Positions 10,756 through 20,373 of a DNA stretch of 64,000 bases are shown here, piece by piece. The translations under genes and the position numbers were made by a program. Under the pieces are notes generated by a model that was not told the origin of the DNA, did not search any database, and saw only the letters and a program-made list of their open reading frames with translations. Position 1 is the first letter of the stretch, and every line of letters starts with the position of its first letter. The DNA lies in contig JBHEOO010000018.1 in assembly GCA_046260765.1 (NCBI GenBank), forward strand, positions 1 through 64,000, in the 5' to 3' direction. Source of the DNA: Chromatocurvus sp046260765. Its GTDB lineage: Bacteria; Pseudomonadota; Gammaproteobacteria; Pseudomonadales; Halieaceae.

Positions 10756-13359
10756 ATGAATCAACGACCGACTGCAAATCGCAGACGTATCAGCAACGCA
10801 GTTGTCTCCGCCATTGCCGGCACCATGATTGCGGGCAGTGCACAGGCGCAGCTCGAAGAAGTCATCGTGACGGCGACCAAGCGTTCAGCGAGCACGCAGG
10901 ACATTCCGTTAAGCGTTCAGGCCCTGGGTCAACGAGGGCTCGAGCAACTGGGCGTCACCAATTTCGAGGATTACCTGGTGCAGTTGCCGGGTGTGACGGC
11001 GGGCGGCAGCGGCCCGGGACAGAACACGATTTATATCCGTGGCATTGCCTCGACAACGCCGGCGCTCACCACGGCAGGCGTTGCCGGCCTGGCCCCCAAC
11101 GTCGCCTTCTATCTCGATGAGCAGCCACTCGCGCAGCCGGGCCGCAACCTCGATGTCTACACGGCTGACATCAATCGCGTGGAGGTTCTGTCCGGACCAC
11201 AGGGAACGCTGTTCGGCGCGAGCTCACAGGCCGGGACCGTGCGTCTTATTACCAACAAGCCGGATTTTTCCGGCACCTATGGCAAGGTGAAGGCAGGAAG
11301 CGCTTTCACCCGCGGCGGTGAGATGAGCAACAATATCGAGGGCGTACTCAATCTGCCCATCAGCGACAAACTCGCAGTGCGTGGCGTTGTCTACACAGAC
11401 ACCAAGGGCGGCTACATCGATAACGTGGCGGGAACGCAAACCCTGCGCGAGAGCGCGCGCTTCCGCCCCGAGGGCACTATGCGAGACAACGGTGTGGCGG
11501 TTTCCCCAAGGCGTGCCGGGTTTCAGTCCACGTCCGACCTGAGCAATGTTAATTTCCTGGAGGCCGATAACGGCACCATTGCCGAGGATGATTACAACGA
11601 CACCACCTATTCGGGTTTCCGCCTGTCGGCCATGTATCTTATCAACCAGGACTGGACACTGCAGCTCTCGCACATGCGCCAGCAGCTTGATTCCGACGGC
11701 GTGTTCTTCTCAGATCCTGATCTGGACGATTACGAGGTGACGCGCTTTACGGAGGACAAGCTGTCCGACGAGTTCCACAACACGGCCCTGACGCTGGAAG
11801 GCCGGGTGGGGCAGCTGGAGGTACTGTATTCCGGTGCGTTCACCCAGCGCGACAGCAATCAGCGCATTGATTATTCGGACTACATGTTTGTCGGCCAGTA
11901 CCTGCCTTATTACATTTGCGATGGATCGGTGTCCTATCCCGGCGACGCCGCCCCCGTAGGCACCTGTCAGCCACCCGATCTGCTTGTCACCAGCGTTACC
12001 GATACCAAAGTACAGACGCACGAAATCCGCATCAATACACCGGAGGCCAAACGCCTGAGAGCAACGGTTGGTGGCTTTTATAGTGATCTCCAGCTGGATG
12101 AGCGCAACGACTTTGTGTACCCCGGGTCGACACGGGTCGATGGCTTTGGTGTGCAGACGGGTTTTTCGCCCAATTTTCCCTTCACCACGGGTTTTACCTC
12201 TGATCCGGGCCCGTTTCCCGCAGGCACTAATTTCCGTAATGACGTGCGGCGGACGGACAGGCAGTTGGGCGTATTCGGTGAGGCAACCTATGATCTGACG
12301 CCACAGCTGGCCCTGACGGTGGGTGCGCGCTGGTATGACATCGAAGTCGATCTTAAAGGCAGCGCCAACTCATCATTCTGTAATCTCACCGGGCCCGACG
12401 CGAACGCCTTTGGCACGGATATTTCCGATCTTTACAATGGTGATGGACAGGTAACGTTTCGCGGTTCCTGCGATCCGGCTGACCAGATCACCTATACCAT
12501 GGACACGATAGATCAGGCTCCGGACCAGGTGGCAGCGGCACTGCGCTCCGCGCCGGATGTGGCAGCGACCGATGGCGTGATTGGCAAGGTATCACTCTCC
12601 TGGCGGCCCAATGCCGACCAGCTCTGGTTTGCCACGATTTCCGAAGGCTTCCGCCCCGGCTTGTTGAATCGTCCCGGTGGCGCCAGTGGGCCCGGTGATT
12701 ACCGCGTGCCCTTCGCGCTGGATACGGACACGGTGACTAACTATGAGCTTGGCTGGAAGCTGGATCTGGCCCAGTCACTGCGCGTGAACGGCAGCCTGTT
12801 TTACGTCGAGATCGACGACCTGCAGACGACAATTTTCGATCCGAGCATTACCAACCTGTTTTTCTCGGACAATGCGGCGAACGCTGAGATCTGGGGGCTT
12901 GAGGGCAACGTGACCTGGGCGCCGGCTTCTGTGCCTGGCCTGACGCTCACCGGCGCCTTTTCCTTCCTGGATACGGAAATTACCGAGGTGTTGACACCGA
13001 CAGATGATGTTCGCAAGGGCGATGAGCTGGCCTACGCGCCAAAGTTCCAGGGCAACCTGCGCGCTCGCTACGGCTGGGACCTCGATAATGGCATGCGTGC
13101 ACACGTCATGCCGCACGTGTCTTACTCGGATACCGCGTTTACGGATATCATCAGCATCAATCGCATGGAGCTGGATTCCTGGATGATGCTTGGTGTGACC
13201 GCCGGCGTCAGCACTGCCTCCTGGACAGCAGAGCTGTTTGTCGACAACCTCACGGACGAGGCGGCAGAGCTCACCGGCAGTTTCGTGGCGGATCGCAAGC
13301 GTGTCATGCTCGCCCGCCCGATGACTGCCGGCTTCCGCATCAACTACGACTTCAATTGA
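10756..13359 (+). CDS. TonB-dependent receptor
   Basis: This 867-residue outer-membrane receptor imports a large substrate using the TonB-ExbBD proton-motive system. A signal peptide (MNQRPTANRRRISNAVVSAI, cleavage after AGSAQA) is followed by a TonB box (LEEVIVTATKR), a plug domain with NTIYIRGIAST and RVEVLSGPQGTLFGASSQAG, and a long beta-barrel ending in an aromatic-rich strand (FRINYDFN). I chose the ATG at 10756 because it gives a proper signal peptide; a GTG at 10687 would add 23 residues before it. A TPR-sulfotransferase starts one base after the stop codon, so the two are translated from one message. The substrate is unknown; neither sugar-utilisation nor siderophore genes are adjacent. 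Confidence 0.94.
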   Translation: MNQRPTANRRRISNAVVSAIAGTMIAGSAQAQLEEVIVTATKRSASTQDIPLSVQALGQRGLEQLGVTNFEDYLVQLPGVTAGGSGPGQNTIYIRGIASTTPALTTAGVAGLAPNVAFYLDEQPLAQPGRNLDVYTADINRVEVLSGPQGTLFGASSQAGTVRLITNKPDFSGTYGKVKAGSAFTRGGEMSNNIEGVLNLPISDKLAVRGVVYTDTKGGYIDNVAGTQTLRESARFRPEGTMRDNGVAVSPRRAGFQSTSDLSNVNFLEADNGTIAEDDYNDTTYSGFRLSAMYLINQDWTLQLSHMRQQLDSDGVFFSDPDLDDYEVTRFTEDKLSDEFHNTALTLEGRVGQLEVLYSGAFTQRDSNQRIDYSDYMFVGQYLPYYICDGSVSYPGDAAPVGTCQPPDLLVTSVTDTKVQTHEIRINTPEAKRLRATVGGFYSDLQLDERNDFVYPGSTRVDGFGVQTGFSPNFPFTTGFTSDPGPFPAGTNFRNDVRRTDRQLGVFGEATYDLTPQLALTVGARWYDIEVDLKGSANSSFCNLTGPDANAFGTDISDLYNGDGQVTFRGSCDPADQITYTMDTIDQAPDQVAAALRSAPDVAATDGVIGKVSLSWRPNADQLWFATISEGFRPGLLNRPGGASGPGDYRVPFALDTDTVTNYELGWKLDLAQSLRVNGSLFYVEIDDLQTTIFDPSITNLFFSDNAANAEIWGLEGNVTWAPASVPGLTLTGAFSFLDTEITEVLTPTDDVRKGDELAYAPKFQGNLRARYGWDLDNGMRAHVMPHVSYSDTAFTDIISINRMELDSWMMLGVTAGVSTASWTAELFVDNLTDEAAELTGSFVADRKRVMLARPMTAGFRINYDFN

Positions 13360-13360
13360 T

Positions 13361-15385
13361 GTGAGCGCGGTGAGCTACGCTGCGCCAACGCTGGACGAGG
13401 CAGCAGTCCGCTCACGCATGCGCGCCGGGGATTTCTCCGGGGCGCTGGAACTTCTCGCTCCTAATGAGCTGGATGCCGACAACCAGCGTCTCTATCTTGC
13501 GGCGGTATGCCATCGGTTTGAGGGCAACAGCGCACAGGCGGCCGCGTGCCTGAACCGCGTACTTGTTAGCGACCCTGAGCACGGCCACGCTCTGCAGGAG
13601 CGTGGCCACCTCTGTCGTGATCGGGGTGACACAGACGGCGCGCTGAGTGCCTATTCGCGAGCCTGCAGAGCGAACCCCTCGCTGGCTGCCAGCTTCCGCG
13701 GTCAACTCGCCATTCTTGAATCCCGCGGTAAGCGCGAAGCCGCCGCACGGGTCCGTACACAGCTCGCTCATCTTGAGCAACTTCCAAAATCACTCGTTGC
13801 CGTCACAGATCTGCTCTCTCGCGGACGTCTGCTGCAGGCCGAGAATCTCTGCCGCCGCTTCCTGCAGGAGTCGCCCCGGGACGTCGAAGGCATGCGTCTA
13901 TTGGCGGAGATCGGGCAACGCCTGGGAGCGCTTGAGGAGGCGGAATTCCTCCTCGAGAGCGCGGCAATGTTCGCGCCGGAAAACCTTGCCGCGCGGATAG
14001 ATTATGTTCGCGTGCTTGGCCGTCGGCAGCGCTTCGCTGCCGCACAAGAGCAGGCGGCACGCCTGCGCGGGGAGCACCCGGAAAACGCTCAGCTGGAGTC
14101 CCTGCACGCAGTGCAGTGCCTGCAGGCAGGAGATTACGAGGCCGCTCTGGAGGGCTTCGCGGCGGTACTCGAACGGATGCCGGGAGATCCCGTTACCCTG
14201 ACCTCACGCGGTCATGCGTTGAAGACACGCGGCGATAGCGATGACGCAGTGGCCGCCTATCGGGCTGCGCTCGACAGCGCTCGCCACTACGGTGAAGCCT
14301 GGTACTCTCTTGCCAATCTGAAGACCTATCGCTTTGATGATGGCGACGTTGCGGTCATGGGCCAGCTTCTGCAGGAGGCCGACCTGGCGACGGCGGACCG
14401 GGTCTACCTGTGCTTTGCCCTTGGCAAGGCGCTGGAGGATCGTCGGGATTTCCCTGATTCCTTTGCACGCTACGCAGAGGGCAACCAGCTCAAGCGCGGT
14501 GCCAGCCATTACGATGCCGACGTCATGTCACTGGAGTTTGCGGCACAGCGACAACACTGCAGCGCCGGGCTTTTCAAAGGCCGGGCAGGTGCGGGGGCGC
14601 CGGCAGATGATCCGATATTTATCGTTGGCATGCCGCGCGCGGGCAGCACGCTGCTCGAGCAGATCCTTGCATCACACTCGCAAGTGGACGGCACCCAGGA
14701 GCTGCCCAATGTCCTCGCCATGAGCCAACAGCTGCGGCGTCGGCGTGTCGGTGACGAGGTGCCGGGGTATCCGGCTGTTCTCGAGTCTCTAGAGCCCGAC
14801 GACCTGCGTGCGCTGGGAGAGCAGTTTCTCGCCGACACACAGATCCATCGTCGAGGGGCTCCCCGGTTTATCGACAAGATGCCCAACAACTTCCGCCACA
14901 TTGGTCTTATTCACCTGATGCTGCCGAATGCGCGCATCATCGATGCCCGGCGCGAGCCCATGGCCTGCTGCTTCAGCAATTTCAAGCAGCTTTTTGCAGA
15001 GGGCCAGGAGTTCAGTTACGACCTTGTCGACACGGGACGCTATTATCGGGATTACGTGTCCCTCATGGCGCATTGGGATACGGTACTACCGGGCAAGGTG
15101 CTGCGGGTTCAGCATGAGGATGTGCTCGATGACCTCGAGGGGCAGGTGCGGCGCATACTCGACTTTCTCGGACTGCCCTTTGAGGAGAGCTGTCTGCGGT
15201 ATTTCGAGACCGAACGCGCCGTACGTACACCCAGTTCCGAGCAGGTGCGGCAGCCGATTTATCGTCACGGTCAGCAACAGTGGCACAATTATGCCGCCTG
15301 GCTTGGGCCGCTGCGAGACGCCCTGGGGGAATCCCTGGTGCCGGCGGCGAGCATGCCCCGCAGCCCATCGGCCGACATGTACTAG
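13361..15385 (+). CDS. TPR-repeat sulfotransferase
   Basis: This 674-residue protein has about 390 residues of tetratricopeptide repeats (for example ALQERGHLCRDRGDTDGALSAY and GDYEAALEGFAAVLERMPGD) followed by a sulfotransferase domain. The PAPS-binding loop reads VGMPRAGSTLLEQIL near residue 430, and DKMPNNFRHIGLIHLMLPNA with IIDARREPMACCFSNFKQLF form the 3'-phosphate-binding part. There is no signal peptide, so the enzyme is likely cytoplasmic. It starts with GTG one base after the receptor stop codon, which implies translational coupling. Receptor and TPR-sulfotransferase pairs recur in some proteobacteria, but the sulfated acceptor is not established; a sulfated ligand or receptor-linked glycan is speculation. 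Confidence 0.92.
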   Translation: MSAVSYAAPTLDEAAVRSRMRAGDFSGALELLAPNELDADNQRLYLAAVCHRFEGNSAQAAACLNRVLVSDPEHGHALQERGHLCRDRGDTDGALSAYSRACRANPSLAASFRGQLAILESRGKREAAARVRTQLAHLEQLPKSLVAVTDLLSRGRLLQAENLCRRFLQESPRDVEGMRLLAEIGQRLGALEEAEFLLESAAMFAPENLAARIDYVRVLGRRQRFAAAQEQAARLRGEHPENAQLESLHAVQCLQAGDYEAALEGFAAVLERMPGDPVTLTSRGHALKTRGDSDDAVAAYRAALDSARHYGEAWYSLANLKTYRFDDGDVAVMGQLLQEADLATADRVYLCFALGKALEDRRDFPDSFARYAEGNQLKRGASHYDADVMSLEFAAQRQHCSAGLFKGRAGAGAPADDPIFIVGMPRAGSTLLEQILASHSQVDGTQELPNVLAMSQQLRRRRVGDEVPGYPAVLESLEPDDLRALGEQFLADTQIHRRGAPRFIDKMPNNFRHIGLIHLMLPNARIIDARREPMACCFSNFKQLFAEGQEFSYDLVDTGRYYRDYVSLMAHWDTVLPGKVLRVQHEDVLDDLEGQVRRILDFLGLPFEESCLRYFETERAVRTPSSEQVRQPIYRHGQQQWHNYAAWLGPLRDALGESLVPAASMPRSPSADMY

Positions 15386-15399
15386 CAGGATCCGTTTCC

Positions 15400-15870
15400 A
15401 TGGCAGAACTTCAAAGCGATGTCCTCGTGGCACTGCGACGCATTATGCGTGCGACCAGCCTGCACTCGCGCAAGCTGGGTAAATCGGTGGGTCTCACCGT
15501 GCCGCAGCTTGTGATTATTCGAGCGATCGGCAAGGAGGGTTTGCCCACCGCCAGTGAGGTGGCGCGTGCGGTGAGCCTGAGCCAGGCCACGGTCACTACA
15601 ATTTTGAACAGACTAGAGGAGCGCCAGCTGTTGACGCGCGAGCGCAGCACGCAGGATCGAAGGCGTGTCATATTGCAGCTGACGGAGGCAGGCAACGCGG
15701 TTCTGCTGGACGCGCCACTGCCGCTGCAGGATACGTTCTCGGGCCGTTTCGACGCGTTGCCGCAGTGGGAGCAACATCAGATTGTGGCGGCGCTGGCCCG
15801 CGTTGCGGAAATGATGGACGCCGATGAAATCGATGCTGCCCCATTGCTGGATGGCGACGATGTCGTGTGA
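15400..15870 (+). CDS. MarR-family transcriptional regulator
   Basis: This 156-residue winged-helix regulator has the MarR layout: helices at about 1-35, the winged helix-turn-helix at about 40-100 (PTASEVARAVSLSQATVTTI, LNRLEERQLLTRERS) with the wing RSTQDRRRVILQLT, and a C-terminal dimer helix. I chose the ATG at 15400, 14 bases after the sulfotransferase stop, because upstream codons overlap that gene. It sits just ahead of the secretion-like operon that begins at 15970, so it is the obvious candidate to control that operon, but no operator is recognisable in the 99-base gap. Confidence 0.9.
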   Translation: MAELQSDVLVALRRIMRATSLHSRKLGKSVGLTVPQLVIIRAIGKEGLPTASEVARAVSLSQATVTTILNRLEERQLLTRERSTQDRRRVILQLTEAGNAVLLDAPLPLQDTFSGRFDALPQWEQHQIVAALARVAEMMDADEIDAAPLLDGDDVV

Positions 15871-15969
15871 GTTTCCGTAACATTTACCCAATAAAAACGG
15901 AACGTGCATGCATCTCGCCGCGGAATCTGGACGTATAGTGGACGATTCTTAAACCAAGGATTGATCTTC

Positions 15970-17757
15970 ATGGCCGGACCTTCTGAAAATTCGCCACCTT
16001 CGTCAGAGCAACTCTGGACATATTTTCGCAATATCCTTGGGCCTGAGACATCTTTTTACTGGCTGGCGCTTGCCTACGGCATCGGCATTTCGCTGCTCTC
16101 CCTGGCCACGCCGCTCTCCGTGCAGATGCTGATTAATACGGTAGCAAATGTCGGACTGGCAACGCCGCTGGTAGTGCTGTCAGTGGGGATGTTCACGCTC
16201 CTTCTCATCGCCGGCGGCATGAATGCACTGCGTATTCATCTCATGGACATTTTCGGGCGGCGTTTTTATGCCCGGATTGTCTCAGAGATGGCCCTGCGGG
16301 CGGTTTATGCGCGCAATGCCTTTTTTGAGGATAACCGCAAGGGTGCCCTGTTCAATCGCTATTTCGATATCATGGTCACGCTGAAGCAGGTCCCTAATCT
16401 GCTCGTGGGTGGCTTTACCATACTGCTACAGACGGTTGTCGGTTTTGTCCTGGTATCGTCATATCACCCGTGGTTGTTTGTTTTCAACGCCGTTCTCACT
16501 GCGCTGATCTGGCTGGTCTGGGCGATCTGGGGCAAGCGCGCCATCCGCAGTGCCATCGAACTGTCACACCGCAAGCACGTCAACGCTGCCTGGCTGGAGA
16601 GCATCGGCCGCTCCAACGATTTTTTCAAGAGTGAGCGGCACATTGAAGACGTGCTGAGGCGCACCGACAGCACCACGCGGTACTACATGGATCAGCACAT
16701 AAAGCACTTCCGGCATTACTTCTCGCAGACACTGGCCTTTATCTTTATTTACGCTGCTGCCAGCGCCGCACTGCTGGGGCTTGGGGGCTGGCTGGTTATC
16801 CAGGGGCAGCTCTCGCTGGGGCAGCTGGTCGCGGCTGAACTGGTGCTCTCTGTGGTGTTCGTGGGTATTTCTCAGATGGGAATCTACCTCAGCTACTTTT
16901 ACGATGTCTGCGCGGCTGTAGACGAACTCAGCCTGTTCATGCAGATCGAGCAGGAGCAGCCCACGGGTCCACACAGTCGACTGTCTGGCCCACCTACCCT
17001 GGCCTTCCACGAAGCCCAGGTGCAGGGCGGTGGACAGTCTGTGCTGCTGGATTGCGACATCCCCGCCGGAGCACGGGTCGGTGTGTTTTCCGCGGGACCT
17101 GCGGTGCAGCGGCTGGTGGTCGAGTTGCTCAAATCACACGCCCGCCCTGATACCGGCACGCTCGAGCTGGCCGGGACGGACCTGCGGACCCTGCGTTCCT
17201 TTGAGATTCGCCAGGAAATCATTGTTATTGATCGTCCCGCCGTGGTGGAAGGCAGTCTGCGCAACGTCTTGCGCCTGAGCGCGGATGACGACCAGGCCAT
17301 CGATCCGGTCACGGCAATCCGCGTGGTTGGCCTTGAGCCGGCAATCTCTCACCTTCCGGAAGGTCTCGACACCGAGGTGGCGTCCACCGGCTGGCCACTG
17401 AGCATCACTGAAACCCTGCAACTGGCGCTTGCCGCGGCGATTATCGCGCGGCCTCGCGTGCTGGTGCTGAGTCAGGCGTTTGATGCGGTCCCCGAGGCCG
17501 CATTGCTGGCTTCGCTGGACCTGTTGCAGGCGCAGAAGCAGACGACCGTGCTGTATTTTTCCAGCAAGCTGGCCGACTTCGGATTCAGTCATTACCTGTA
17601 TCTTGGTAGTCAGTCGCAGCATCTGTACGACAACTACGCTGACATGTGCCGGTCACAGCAGCTGGCGCAGACGGCGTTGCGGGCGCCTACCGAGGGTGGT
17701 TCACTGCTGCCTGGAACACATGATTCCGCGTCGGCAGACGATGGGGGAGACCGTTAA
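15970..17757 (+). CDS. type I secretion-like ABC protein with degenerate ATPase domain
   Basis: This 595-residue protein has the fused architecture of type I secretion ABC exporters. A six-helix membrane domain occupies about residues 30-330, and a nucleotide-binding-like domain about 345-570. The catalytic motifs are lost: where Walker A (GxxGxGKST) is expected the sequence reads FSAGPAVQRL (373-382) with no lysine; the signature LSGGQ is LSITE (477-481); Walker B aspartate and catalytic glutamate are Ser501 and Gln502 (VLVLSQAF); the H-loop histidine is Ser532. The reading frame is otherwise intact and the domain keeps its length and hydrophobic pattern, so it looks maintained rather than decaying. 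HlyD and TolC genes follow immediately. I infer a pseudo-ATPase membrane component; it might act with an ATPase encoded elsewhere. The ATG at 15970 was chosen over a frame opening at 15904. Confidence 0.88.
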   Translation: MAGPSENSPPSSEQLWTYFRNILGPETSFYWLALAYGIGISLLSLATPLSVQMLINTVANVGLATPLVVLSVGMFTLLLIAGGMNALRIHLMDIFGRRFYARIVSEMALRAVYARNAFFEDNRKGALFNRYFDIMVTLKQVPNLLVGGFTILLQTVVGFVLVSSYHPWLFVFNAVLTALIWLVWAIWGKRAIRSAIELSHRKHVNAAWLESIGRSNDFFKSERHIEDVLRRTDSTTRYYMDQHIKHFRHYFSQTLAFIFIYAAASAALLGLGGWLVIQGQLSLGQLVAAELVLSVVFVGISQMGIYLSYFYDVCAAVDELSLFMQIEQEQPTGPHSRLSGPPTLAFHEAQVQGGGQSVLLDCDIPAGARVGVFSAGPAVQRLVVELLKSHARPDTGTLELAGTDLRTLRSFEIRQEIIVIDRPAVVEGSLRNVLRLSADDDQAIDPVTAIRVVGLEPAISHLPEGLDTEVASTGWPLSITETLQLALAAAIIARPRVLVLSQAFDAVPEAALLASLDLLQAQKQTTVLYFSSKLADFGFSHYLYLGSQSQHLYDNYADMCRSQQLAQTALRAPTEGGSLLPGTHDSASADDGGDR

Positions 17758-18795
17758 ATGGCATCTCTCGACTACCATCATGATAAGTTCACCACGCTGA
17801 ATTCAATCCGCACGCCGCGTGTAATGCGCCGTGTTGGCCTGCTCATTGTCATTGTGCTTATGGCGTTGCCACCGATCCTGATCTATGTGCCCTGGGTGCA
17901 GACCGCAGTGGGGGCGGGGGCCGTGACGGCGATCAACCCGAATGACCGCATGCAGGAAATCAACGCTCTGGTGCCTGGCCGTATTCAGGAATGGTTTGTT
18001 CGCGACGGTAGCCGCGTGAGCGTTGGAGACCCCATCGTGCGGATCGTCGACAATGACCCACAGCTGATTGAGCGGCTCCAGGCCGAGCGGTCGCAGGTGG
18101 TCGCACAGTTGACAGCGGCAGAGACCGCGCTGGAGATCGCCCAGATAGACCGGCGTCGCACTGAGGAACTGCTGGCAGAAGGCCTGGCCGCGCGTCGTGA
18201 CCTCGAGCAGGCCCGTATCCGCATAGAGGAGCTGCGCTCGCAGGTGGCCGCAGCCTCCGCGGAGGTGAGCCGGGTTGATGTAAGGCTGTCCCGGCAGTCC
18301 ATGCAGATTGTCCGGGCGCCCCGTGACGGCGTGATCCTCCGGGTCAATGCCGGCGATGCCGCGACCATGGTGTCCATGGGGCAGGTGGTAGCCACGTTTG
18401 TCCCGGATGACGTGGAGCGCGCCGTCGAGCTGTTTGTCGATGGTATGGACGTGTCCCTGATCCGCGACGGCGCGCCGGTGCGTCTGCAGTTCGAGGGCTG
18501 GCCTGTCGTGCAGATCAGTGGCTGGCCATCGAAAGCGGTTGGCACCTTCGGTGGTCGAGTGGTAGCCATCGATGCATCTGCGGAGGCCAACGGGCGTTTC
18601 CGGGTGCTTGTCGAGGAGGACCCGGACGATCCGAATGAATGGCCCGACCGGCGCTACGTCCGCTTCGGCGCCAAGGTACGCGGCTGGGTGCTCCTTGACG
18701 AGGTTTCTGTAGGTTACGAGATGTGGCGCCTCATGAACAACTTCCCGCCGAACTTCCCGGTCGACGGCCAGGCACCGGTCCGGGGAGGTGGTTGA
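17758..18795 (+). CDS. HlyD-family membrane fusion protein
   Basis: This 345-residue periplasmic adaptor bridges an inner-membrane exporter to TolC. It has one N-terminal transmembrane helix (about residues 25-48, GLLIVIVLMALPPILIYVP), a biotinyl-lipoyl half (INALVPGRIQEWFVRDGSRV), a single coiled-coil hairpin at about 100-180 (LIERLQAERSQVVAQLTAAE, then LEQARIRIEELRSQVAAASA), the second lipoyl half (IVRAPRDGVILRVNAGD) and a beta-barrel region. It is shorter than haemolysin-type HlyD (about 480) because the hairpin is short. It begins directly after the stop of the ABC gene with no gap, and its stop overlaps the TolC start (TGATG at 18793-18797), so the three genes are translationally coupled. 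Confidence 0.92.
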   Translation: MASLDYHHDKFTTLNSIRTPRVMRRVGLLIVIVLMALPPILIYVPWVQTAVGAGAVTAINPNDRMQEINALVPGRIQEWFVRDGSRVSVGDPIVRIVDNDPQLIERLQAERSQVVAQLTAAETALEIAQIDRRRTEELLAEGLAARRDLEQARIRIEELRSQVAAASAEVSRVDVRLSRQSMQIVRAPRDGVILRVNAGDAATMVSMGQVVATFVPDDVERAVELFVDGMDVSLIRDGAPVRLQFEGWPVVQISGWPSKAVGTFGGRVVAIDASAEANGRFRVLVEEDPDDPNEWPDRRYVRFGAKVRGWVLLDEVSVGYEMWRLMNNFPPNFPVDGQAPVRGGG

Positions 18796-20225
18796 TGCCT
18801 TTGAGATACATGTCCTTGCTGTGCTGTTTGCTATGCGCGCCAATACAGGCCCAGCCTGCAGCGAGTGACCCCCTGGAGCCGGAGGAGGTGCTCGCGTCCT
18901 CCGCAGAGCATTTTCCTGGCATCCTTGAAAGTATGGCTCAACGGCGCGTCGCGGAAGGTCGCGTTACGGAAGCCCAGGGTGCGTTTGATCTGGTGTTTTC
19001 AGCCGATAGCTTCGGTCGGGTCAGCGGCTTCTACGATGGCACGAAAGTTGAAGGAGGTGCGCGCAAGGCTCTGCGGCCCCTCGGTGCCAGCATTTATAGC
19101 AAATACTCGGTATCAGACGGTAAATTCCCGATCTATGAGGATCAGTATTTCACCAACAATGGCGGTGACCTCAAGGTCGGCGTTCTGTTCAGCCTGCTGC
19201 GCGATCGAGACATCGATGCGCGGCGCTTTGCTGAAACCGACAGCGAACTGGCGCTCGGTCAGGCCGATCTCGAGCTCTTGCTGACACGCATCGGGGTGCA
19301 GCAGCGCGCGCTGGCGGCGTACTGGCATTGGGTGGCGATGGGTCAGCAGCTGGCCGTCTATCGCGATTTGCTGGATATCGCCCTGACTCGGGAAAAGGCG
19401 CTGGAAGTGGAGGTGCGAACAGGGCGTCGCGCCGCGATATTTCTGACCGAGAACCGGCAGAACATCACGCGACGGCAGACGCTGGTCACCCAGGCAGAGC
19501 GGGATTTTCGCGTAGCGGCAAACCAGCTGGCTTTTTTTCTGCGCGATGACAATGGCCAGCCGCTTACGCCAGACACGGAGCGACTGCCCTCGAGCGATGC
19601 AATCACTGATGTGTCCGAACCTGTGGGTGCGCCCGACATGGACGTCAGCTCAATTCTGTCAAAACGCCCGGAACTCAACATCGTCGAGACCGCCATGCGG
19701 CGCGCATCCCGGGAAGTGGCGCTGTCAGAGAACAATCTCCTGCCGCGCGTCGACCTGAAATTTGAGCTGGCGGAGCCCTTCGGCAGTATCGGGGAGGGCG
19801 GACCATCGCGGGACACGCGTGACGCCATTGTCGGCTTCACCTTTTCTTTGCCGCTGGAGCAGCGAGCGGAGAAAGGCCGTCTGTCCCAGGCCCGGGCAAA
19901 GCTGGATGCGCTGGATCAGCAGCGTCGCCAGCTGGAGGATCAAATTGAGCTGGAGTTGCGCAATATCCTGCTTGAACTCAATGTCGCCCGCCGGTTGATG
20001 CAGCTGGCAGCCCTGGAGGTAGAACAATCCGAAACCATGCGACGGGCAGAACAGCGGCGCTTTGAGCAGGGCGCAAGTGATTTTTTCGTGGTCAATGTCC
20101 GCGAGGAGACCGCCGCAGACGCGCGCGTTCGCTACTATGATGCCTATCGGGCGGCGCAGCTGGCGCAGGCACAATTTCATGCTGCCACTGTGAACCTGGA
20201 GCGCCTGGGTCTGGTCGAACAGTAG
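18795..20225 (+). CDS. TolC-family outer membrane efflux protein
   Basis: This 476-residue protein has a signal peptide (MPLRYMSLLCCLLCAPIQAQ) and two long helical TolC repeats. Visible features are the first helical hairpin (ESMAQRRVAEGRVTEAQGAF), the inner segment DSELALGQADLELLLTRIGV, and the second copy (SQARAKLDALDQQRRQLEDQ, then ELELRNILLELNVARRLMQL). TolC proteins form the outer-membrane and periplasmic exit duct of type I secretion and efflux. The ATG overlaps the HlyD stop codon by one base. Its dedicated position argues that this operon exports its own substrate rather than borrowing a housekeeping TolC. Confidence 0.92.
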   Translation: MPLRYMSLLCCLLCAPIQAQPAASDPLEPEEVLASSAEHFPGILESMAQRRVAEGRVTEAQGAFDLVFSADSFGRVSGFYDGTKVEGGARKALRPLGASIYSKYSVSDGKFPIYEDQYFTNNGGDLKVGVLFSLLRDRDIDARRFAETDSELALGQADLELLLTRIGVQQRALAAYWHWVAMGQQLAVYRDLLDIALTREKALEVEVRTGRRAAIFLTENRQNITRRQTLVTQAERDFRVAANQLAFFLRDDNGQPLTPDTERLPSSDAITDVSEPVGAPDMDVSSILSKRPELNIVETAMRRASREVALSENNLLPRVDLKFELAEPFGSIGEGGPSRDTRDAIVGFTFSLPLEQRAEKGRLSQARAKLDALDQQRRQLEDQIELELRNILLELNVARRLMQLAALEVEQSETMRRAEQRRFEQGASDFFVVNVREETAADARVRYYDAYRAAQLAQAQFHAATVNLERLGLVEQ

Positions 20226-20373
20226 GCAATATTCACGTTCCAATGCAGACTGGAAGACCACGAAGCGGCTGAACAATCCAGCTTGCAGGGTGTATGATGA
20301 GCGTAGAAGGGTATTGACATGTCGGATACATATTGACAGCGCGATATCCGGACACCAATCAAAAGGATTTTGT

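Noticed and set aside
20314..20338. Two TTGACA hexamers before the OmpA-like gene as a sigma70 promoter
   Set aside because: Neither has a convincing -10 hexamer at 16-18 bases.
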